Assembly: GCA_023248175.1 (NCBI GenBank)
Contig: JAHFFC010000024.1
Span: 1-9,849, forward strand
DNA from: Candidatus Omnitrophota bacterium
GTDB taxonomy: Bacteria > Omnitrophota > Gorgyraeia > JACOVV01
Length of the DNA stretch: 9,849 nt
Reading direction: 5' to 3'
Part shown: positions 6,068 to 9,849 of the stretch, piece by piece
How positions within the stretch are numbered: position 1 is the first letter of the stretch
How the letters are laid out: each line of letters starts with the position of its first letter
Position numbers and translations under genes: made by a program
Notes under the pieces: model-generated
What the model saw: only the letters and a program-made list of their open reading frames with translations
Database searches by the model: none
Told to the model about the DNA's origin: nothing

Positions 6068-7465
6068 ATGACTACAAAAGTGACCCAACAGAAAACAGCA
6101 GCAGTAGCAAAAGATAAGGAATATGTCTTGCAGATCGCCAAAGAGATGAATATCAAATTCATTCGTCTCTGGTTTACGGACATTCTTGGGGTTCTAAAGA
6201 GTTTCGCGATCACCGTCGAGGCGCTGGAGCAGGCGCTGGAAGAAGGAGTTGGATTCGACGGCTCCTCAATCGAGGGGTTTGCTCGCATCGACGAAAGTGA
6301 CATGATCGCGATGCCGGATCCAAATACTTTTTGCATTCTTCCGTGGCGCCCTAAGGAAAATGCGGTGGCGCGAATGTTCTGCGATATTCTGACTCCTAAT
6401 GGTAAGCCATATGAAGGAGACCCGCGATTTGTCCTCAAGCGAAATCTCTTGCGGGCGGCGCAGATGGGATACACCTATTACGTCGGTCCGGAACTGGAAT
6501 TTTTCTACCTACAGAGCCAGAAGGACGGAGCGGGTGTCGCACAACCGGTGCAACCACCACAGCCGATTGATCAAGGGGGTTATTTTGATCTGACGCCGCT
6601 GGATATGGCGACCGATCTCCGCCGGGAAACCGTCCTGACGCTGGAAGCCATGGGAATCGGCGTCGAGTACAGTCATCACGAAGCGGCCACCAGCCAACAC
6701 GAAATTGATTTGCGGTACACCGATGCCATGACCATGGCGGATAACGCCATGACTTACCGTTTGGTCGTCAAGGAGATCGCTTTAAAGCATGGCGTCTACG
6801 CGACCTTCATGCCGAAACCGTTTTCTCATATGAACGGGAACGGTATGCACGTGAATCAATCGTTATTTTCTGTCAAAGGGGATTGTAATATCTTTTTCGA
6901 TCCAAAGGACAAAATTCATCTTTCAAAGACGGCCCGGCATTTCATCGCGGGATTGCTCAAGCATGTTCCGGAGTTCTGTTTGGTCACCAACCAATGGGTG
7001 AATTCTTATCAGCGCCTTGTGCCGGGTTTTGAAGCGCCTGTCTATATTTCGTGGGCAGTGAAGAATCGTTCCGACTTAATCCGAGTTCCTGCCTATAAGC
7101 CAGGAAAGGAATACTCCACCCGAATTGAATTGCGCTCGCCGGATCCTGCCTGCAATCCCTATTTGGTATTCAGCGTTCTATTGGCGGCAGGATTGGACGG
7201 GGTTGAAAAAGAGTATCCGCTGGATTCTCCCGTGGAAGAAAATGTTTTTGCCATGAGCGAGGCCGAACGTAAACACCGCGGCATTCGAATGCTCCCAGAC
7301 AGCCTCGGTGAAGCCATTGAGCTGTGCGAGAAAAGTGAATTAGTCCAACGGACTTTAGGGGACCACATCTTTCGTTCTTTCATCGAAAATAAGAAGATCG
7401 AATGGGCCCGCTACCGTGCTCACGTCAGCGACTACGAAATTAAAGAATACCTGCCTATTTTGTAG
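6068..7465 (+). CDS. glnA: Glutamine synthetase type I (GSI-alpha-like)
   Basis: A second full-length type I enzyme of 465 aa. Blocks: FTDILGVLKSF, FDGSSIEGFARIDESDM, GPELEFF (140-146, Glu142 and Glu144), HHEAATSQHEID (from 203), NGNGMHVNQSLF, NSYQRLVPGFEAPV, NRSDLIRVP and RIELRSPDPACNPYLVFSVLLAAGLDG. It lacks the GSI-beta insertion, and the adenylylation position is Phe394 (ENVFAMSEAE), so it should not be controlled by adenylylation. Arg73 in GFARIDESD matches the place of B. subtilis Arg62, linked to glutamine feedback, while GlnA1 has Gln there. The C-terminus EYLPIL is also alpha-like. It lies 118 bp after glnA1 behind its own -10 box and a hairpin, so it may be expressed separately. The ATG has no Shine-Dalgarno. 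A non-GS role (gamma-glutamyl-amine ligase) is possible but the motifs favour true GS. Confidence 0.93.
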   Translation: MTTKVTQQKTAAVAKDKEYVLQIAKEMNIKFIRLWFTDILGVLKSFAITVEALEQALEEGVGFDGSSIEGFARIDESDMIAMPDPNTFCILPWRPKENAVARMFCDILTPNGKPYEGDPRFVLKRNLLRAAQMGYTYYVGPELEFFYLQSQKDGAGVAQPVQPPQPIDQGGYFDLTPLDMATDLRRETVLTLEAMGIGVEYSHHEAATSQHEIDLRYTDAMTMADNAMTYRLVVKEIALKHGVYATFMPKPFSHMNGNGMHVNQSLFSVKGDCNIFFDPKDKIHLSKTARHFIAGLLKHVPEFCLVTNQWVNSYQRLVPGFEAPVYISWAVKNRSDLIRVPAYKPGKEYSTRIELRSPDPACNPYLVFSVLLAAGLDGVEKEYPLDSPVEENVFAMSEAERKHRGIRMLPDSLGEAIELCEKSELVQRTLGDHIFRSFIENKKIEWARYRAHVSDYEIKEYLPIL

Positions 7466-7498
7466 GATTAAAATTGTAAAAAAGTAGATAGTTCTACC

Positions 7499-7531
7499 TT
7501 GACAATAGTAAAAAAACAAAGTAAACTTACT
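7499..7531 (+). promoter_or_regulatory. Promoter and probable operator of the first toxin-antitoxin pair
   Basis: A perfect -35 TTGACA (7499-7504), a 17-bp spacer and TAAACT (7522-7527) form a good sigma-70 promoter. AGTAA-AC-TTACT (7520-7531) is an inverted repeat lying on the -10 box, and a third AGTAA half-site is at 7507-7511. This suits autorepression by the AbrB-type antitoxin, as is usual for such loci. The operator role is inferred. Confidence 0.6.
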
Positions 7532-7568
7532 AATAGAGAATGGGGAGACACCTAGGGAGGGAAGAACC

Positions 7569-7835
7569 GTGCTTGTCAAAAGATCACGTAAAAACCAGAT
7601 AGCGATTCCTAAGGTAATTTTAGAACGTGCTGGGTTGGGTGCAGGGGATATCTATTTCGACATCCAATGTTCCACAGGACGAATTATCTTGACTCCTATG
7701 GAGTTGGAAGAGAAGATTCCGATAGACTCCTTAATGCGATTTGAGAAACAGATGCTGAAACATGAAGCGGGAGATAACGGCTATCGTTCGATGGAAGAAG
7801 TCATTCATCATCTCCGGGACAAGCGCAGAGGATAG
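7569..7835 (+). CDS. AbrB/MazE-type antitoxin
   Basis: The 88-aa protein has an N-terminal SpoVT-AbrB swapped-hairpin DNA-binding domain (about residues 1-45: VKRSRKNQIAIPKVILERAGLGAGD, then GRIILTPM). A charged C-terminal tail (about 50-88, ending DGYRSMEEVIHHLRDKRRG) probably wraps the toxin. The start is GTG at 7569 with AGGGAGG at 7554-7560, eight bases upstream. The toxin gene follows after 6 bp, the usual antitoxin-first order. It probably represses its own promoter at 7499-7531 and neutralises the toxin by direct binding. It resembles the antitoxin at 9498 in layout (KxxxRNQ-IPK near the start, a basic tail), which suggests a duplicated family. Confidence 0.85.
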   Translation: MLVKRSRKNQIAIPKVILERAGLGAGDIYFDIQCSTGRIILTPMELEEKIPIDSLMRFEKQMLKHEAGDNGYRSMEEVIHHLRDKRRG

Positions 7836-7841
7836 AGCCTC

Positions 7842-8123
7842 ATGCCGAGAGAGATAATCAGTAAGGCAAAGTTTAAACGCACCTATCATCATCTCTCCGA
7901 AGCAGACCAACGTTTAACCGATACGGCCCTTAAGGAATTTGGGCATTACTTACAAACAGGCAGTGCTCCTGTCGGTTTAGGCATTAAGCACTTGGGTAGT
8001 CACACCTACGAATTCCGTGTCAGTCTAGCTTTACGGATTGTCTATGTTCTTAGAGATGACCAAGTGATACTCTCATTGTTAGGAACACACGATGAGGTAC
8101 GGCAATTTCTCAAACAGCAATAG
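7842..8123 (+). CDS. RelE/ParE-superfamily toxin
   Basis: The 93-aa protein has the RelE-fold pattern: two N-terminal helices (FKRTYHHLSEADQRLTDTALKEF, residues about 11-33), then the strand core GIKHLGSHTYEFRVSLALRIVYVLRDDQVILSLLGTHDEVRQFL (about 47-90). The basic and polar residues in this core (Arg in EFRV, Arg in ALRIVY, His in GTHDEV) sit where RelE-type mRNA interferases place catalytic or RNA-contact residues. AGAGGA at 7827-7832, overlapping the end of the antitoxin gene, lies nine bases before the ATG and supports coupled translation. Most likely it is a ribosome-dependent mRNA interferase held inactive by the upstream antitoxin. A gyrase-poison ParE activity cannot be excluded. Confidence 0.85.
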   Translation: MPREIISKAKFKRTYHHLSEADQRLTDTALKEFGHYLQTGSAPVGLGIKHLGSHTYEFRVSLALRIVYVLRDDQVILSLLGTHDEVRQFLKQQ

Positions 8124-8192
8124 TCACTGTATCTACGGTATTCCTCTGCGAGGATAGAAATAGGGGAAAAGGTGATTCGGTAATTTAGGCAT

Positions 8193-9401
8193 ATGCTGAC
8201 TCCTTTTGAAACAGAACTAGATCATCTTCGCTCTGCTGGACTGTATCGTACTTTGCGCCTCATCGAATCCGTTCAAGGGCCCGAAGTCACCATTGACGGA
8301 CGTTCGGTCCTTCTTTTTTGCTCTAACGATTATTTAGGATTGGCAAACCATCCGGAGGTGATCCAAGCCTCCATAGAAGCCACTGAGCGGTTTGGCACCA
8401 GTAGTGGTGCAAGTCGTTTGATCTCTGGGAATATGACATTGCATGAAGAGCTTGAGCGAAAGGTCGCACAGTTTAAGGGAACTGAGTCTGCGGTTGTTTT
8501 TTCTTCAGGATACATGACGAATCTTGGAGTGATTCCGTCCCTTGTTGGAGAAAAAGATTTAATTGTGGCTGACAAACTGAACCATGCCAGTCTCATTGAT
8601 GGTTGCCGGTTGAGCGGAGCGATGTTCCGGATTTATCCGCATAAGAATCTGAAACGTCTCAGGGAGCTGTTGGGAAAACGAAAACAGTATCGCCGGGCGG
8701 TGATCGTGACGGATAGCGTTTTTAGCATGGATGGTGACATCGCTCCGATCCCGGAGTTGTTGGAGATTGCGCAAAAATATGACACGTGGCTCTTAATAGA
8801 TGAAGCCCACGCGACGGGCGTCCTCGGGAAACACGGCCGGGGGAGCTTGGAACATTTTCATCTTTCACCGGATGAACACTTAATTCAAATTGGAACTTTC
8901 AGTAAAGCCCTTGGGAGTTTTGGCGGATTTATTGCCGGCAGCAAAAATTTAATCGCCTATCTCAAGAATACGGCACGGACATTTTTCTATTCGACCTCAC
9001 TGCCGCCGGGGGTGTTAGCCGCTTCGATCAAGGCCGTTGAGATTATTGACAAAGAGCCGGAACGGTTGAAAAATCTTTGGAAGAATGTGGCACGATTCAA
9101 AAACGGAATGAAAGAGGTAGGGGCACGGGGCGTTTACCCTGAGCGCAGTCGAAGGGCCGTGCCCCTACCAGACAGCGAAACACCGATTATTCCAATTTTG
9201 ACCGGAGAAAACGAGAGGACGTTAAAATTAGCAGAGGAATTATTTAAAAACGGGGTTTTTGTCCCGGCAGTTCGTCCACCGACGGTTGCAAAAGGGAAAT
9301 GCCGATTGCGATTCACAGTCATGGCAACCCATACAAAGAAACAAATTGAGCAATGCCTAGAAAGGGTAGAGGAAATAATAGGAAAGGAGAGAAACTGTTA
9401 A
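8193..9401 (+). CDS. bioF: 8-amino-7-oxononanoate synthase (BioF), PLP-dependent
   Basis: The 402-aa alpha-oxoamine synthase condenses pimeloyl-ACP/CoA with L-alanine to 8-amino-7-oxononanoate in biotin synthesis. Family marks: CSNDYLGLANHPEV (from about 43), GTSSGASRLISGNMTLHEELE, FSSGYMTNLGV, HASLIDGCRLSG, TDSVFSMDGDIAPI, DEAHATGVLGKHGRG (PLP-pairing Asp203 and His206), TFSKALGSFGG (Schiff-base Lys238) and ETPIIPI. ATG 8193 is the first start after an in-frame TAA at 8181-8183; its Shine-Dalgarno is weak. Residues about 309-326 (GARGVYPERSRRAVPLP) are encoded by a nested palindrome and look like an in-frame insertion between the large and small domain regions, making the protein slightly longer than usual. 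The related Kbl (2-amino-3-ketobutyrate ligase) is the main alternative. No other biotin gene is adjacent. Confidence 0.88.
   Translation: MLTPFETELDHLRSAGLYRTLRLIESVQGPEVTIDGRSVLLFCSNDYLGLANHPEVIQASIEATERFGTSSGASRLISGNMTLHEELERKVAQFKGTESAVVFSSGYMTNLGVIPSLVGEKDLIVADKLNHASLIDGCRLSGAMFRIYPHKNLKRLRELLGKRKQYRRAVIVTDSVFSMDGDIAPIPELLEIAQKYDTWLLIDEAHATGVLGKHGRGSLEHFHLSPDEHLIQIGTFSKALGSFGGFIAGSKNLIAYLKNTARTFFYSTSLPPGVLAASIKAVEIIDKEPERLKNLWKNVARFKNGMKEVGARGVYPERSRRAVPLPDSETPIIPILTGENERTLKLAEELFKNGVFVPAVRPPTVAKGKCRLRFTVMATHTKKQIEQCLERVEEIIGKERNC
9116..9169. repeat. 54-bp nested palindrome inserted in frame in bioF
   Basis: The outer arms GGTAGGGGCACGG (9116-9128) and CCGTGCCCCTACC (9157-9169) are a perfect 13-bp inverted repeat. 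Inside lies CCCTGAGCGCAGTCGAAGGG (9137-9156), itself closed by CCCT/AGGG. Total length is 54 bp, 18 codons, so the bioF frame is kept and encodes a basic loop. The form suggests a small palindromic mobile element with a second element nested inside. I recall similar words as dispersed repeats in environmental genomes, but this was not searched. Confidence 0.85.
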
Positions 9402-9402
9402 T

Positions 9403-9430
9403 TTACAAATCATGAAATGATGTAATTTTT
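9403..9430 (+). terminator. Possible rho-independent terminator after bioF
   Basis: Two bases past the bioF stop, TTACA (9403-9407) and TCAT (9410-9413) pair with ATGA (9417-9420) and TGTAA (9421-9425), with an AA bulge and loop GAA. TTTTT (9426-9430) follows. The stem is AT-rich and bulged, so it may be weak. Confidence 0.4.
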
Positions 9431-9432
9431 AC

Positions 9433-9471
9433 TTGTAATCATTGATGAAATAGAGTATACTCTGTATACAG
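9433..9471 (+). promoter_or_regulatory. Promoter with overlapping palindromic operators of the second toxin-antitoxin locus
   Basis: TTGTAA (9433-9438), a 17-bp spacer and TATACT (9456-9461) form a strong promoter. Two perfect palindromes overlap it: AGAGTATACTCT (9452-9463), covering the -10 box, and CTGTATACAG (9462-9471), sharing two bases with the first. A further inverted repeat TCAT-TG-ATGA is in the spacer (9439-9448). The tandem GTATAC-centred sites are what an autorepressing AbrB-type antitoxin would be expected to bind; this is inferred from position. Confidence 0.65.
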
Positions 9472-9497
9472 AGGGAGAAGGGAGGGTGAATTTAGAA

Positions 9498-9770
9498 ATG
9501 AATATTGTCAAGTTGAATGCAAGAAACCAACTCAGTATACCCAAAGAAGTTATGGAAAAAATTACCTTCGGCGAGGAACGAGTTGCCAAAGTGATTGCTA
9601 CAGATCAAAATCAGATTGTGATCATTCCTATCTCTCCAGAGCCGATTCTCCCACAATTAGCGCTTGATGGTTTCGTCCACGATACAATCCAATCAACTAA
9701 AAACAGTAAGAATTATCTCTCTGTAGATGCAATGTTCCACGATCTCGATAGACCCAGTAAAAGGAAGTAG
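9498..9770 (+). CDS. AbrB/MazE-type antitoxin, second locus
   Basis: The 90-aa protein has an N-terminal SpoVT-AbrB domain (MNIVKLNARNQLSIPKEVMEKITFG, then KVIATDQNQIVIIPIS, about residues 1-47). The C-terminal tail resembles that of the first antitoxin (NYLSVDAMFHDLDRPSKRK against GYRSMEEVIHHLRDKRRG). I prefer ATG 9498 because it places the RNQ/IPK motif at the same distance from the N-terminus as in the first antitoxin; GGAGG at 9481-9485 is 12 bases upstream. GTG 9486 (four more residues, MNLE, with AGGGAG at 9472-9477) is also plausible. It is probably an autorepressor of the promoter at 9433-9471. Its toxin partner just downstream appears broken, so this gene may now act alone. Confidence 0.8.
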   Translation: MNIVKLNARNQLSIPKEVMEKITFGEERVAKVIATDQNQIVIIPISPEPILPQLALDGFVHDTIQSTKNSKNYLSVDAMFHDLDRPSKRK

Positions 9771-9773
9771 CCA

Positions 9774-9849
9774 ATGTACTTTCGTTACCACTCCGATTTC
9801 CAGAGATAATACGAAAGGTTGAGTTCACAAGAAAAGGAGTTGGTCAAAA
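9774..9849 (+). pseudogene. RelE-like toxin start with in-frame TAA at codon 12 (partial, window edge)
   Basis: An ATG 3 bp after the antitoxin stop opens MYFRYHSDFQR, then TAA at 9807-9809. The same frame continues YERLSSQEKELVK to the window end. Laid against the first toxin, FQR-stop-YERLSSQEKEL lines up with FKRTYHHLSEADQRL without a gap, the stop falling on the Thr position. This strongly suggests a homologous toxin with a nonsense change. A downstream start such as TTG 9819 would miss the first strand and helix. The rest lies outside the window, so overall integrity is unknown. Confidence 0.6.

Noticed and set aside
7484..7497. Small hairpin GTAGA-TAGT-TCTAC after glnA2, considered as a terminator
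   Set aside because: The five-bp AT-rich stem has no T-run on the plus strand. Only the minus strand would have a T-run, and no minus-strand gene ends there.

Overview
The window (about 9.8 kb, moderate GC) looks like a chromosomal segment of a Gram-negative-type bacterium. The supports are a CcdA/TlpA-like envelope thiol system with a lipoprotein signal, a P-II/GlnA nitrogen module, a bioF gene and relBE-like toxin-antitoxin (TA) loci. No rRNA, tRNA, phage gene or transposase is visible. The mix of a Ski2-like helicase, two kinds of glutamine synthetase, and many small dispersed repeats (some inside genes) reminds me of uncultivated groundwater lineages such as Omnitrophota or Nitrospirota. 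That placement is an impression, not a demonstration.

Layout. 1-814 (minus): 5' part of a Ski2/Mtr4-like DEAD/DEAH helicase, running off the left edge. 815-921: divergent promoter region. 922-3895 (plus): a probable transcription unit of a conserved-looking unknown protein, an ArsP/DUF318-type permease starting on the last base of the unknown gene's stop codon, CcdA, and a TlpA/ResA-like thioredoxin lipoprotein. 3896-7465 (plus): nitrogen block with glnB (P-II), glnA1 (GSI-beta type with the adenylylation Tyr) and glnA2 (GSI-alpha type without it). A Pho-box-like promoter precedes glnB and a separate -10 element precedes glnA2. 7499-8123: AbrB-type antitoxin plus RelE-type toxin with a clear promoter and operator. 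8193-9401: bioF. 9433-9849: a second, related TA locus whose toxin frame is broken by a TAA at codon 12 and then runs off the right edge.

How the genes relate. CcdA passes electrons through the inner membrane to the thioredoxin-like lipoprotein. P-II senses nitrogen and energy status next to two ammonia-assimilating enzymes that probably differ in control. The two TA loci flank bioF, which has no other biotin gene beside it.

The most unusual aspect is the set of short structured repeats of different kinds scattered through the window. Two lie in frame inside conserved genes: a 54-bp nested palindrome in bioF and a 75-bp heptad-repeat inverted structure in the permease. Two more lie between genes, ahead of ccdA and between the glnA genes. 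They look like small mobile or expanding elements tolerated at protein loops and gene junctions.
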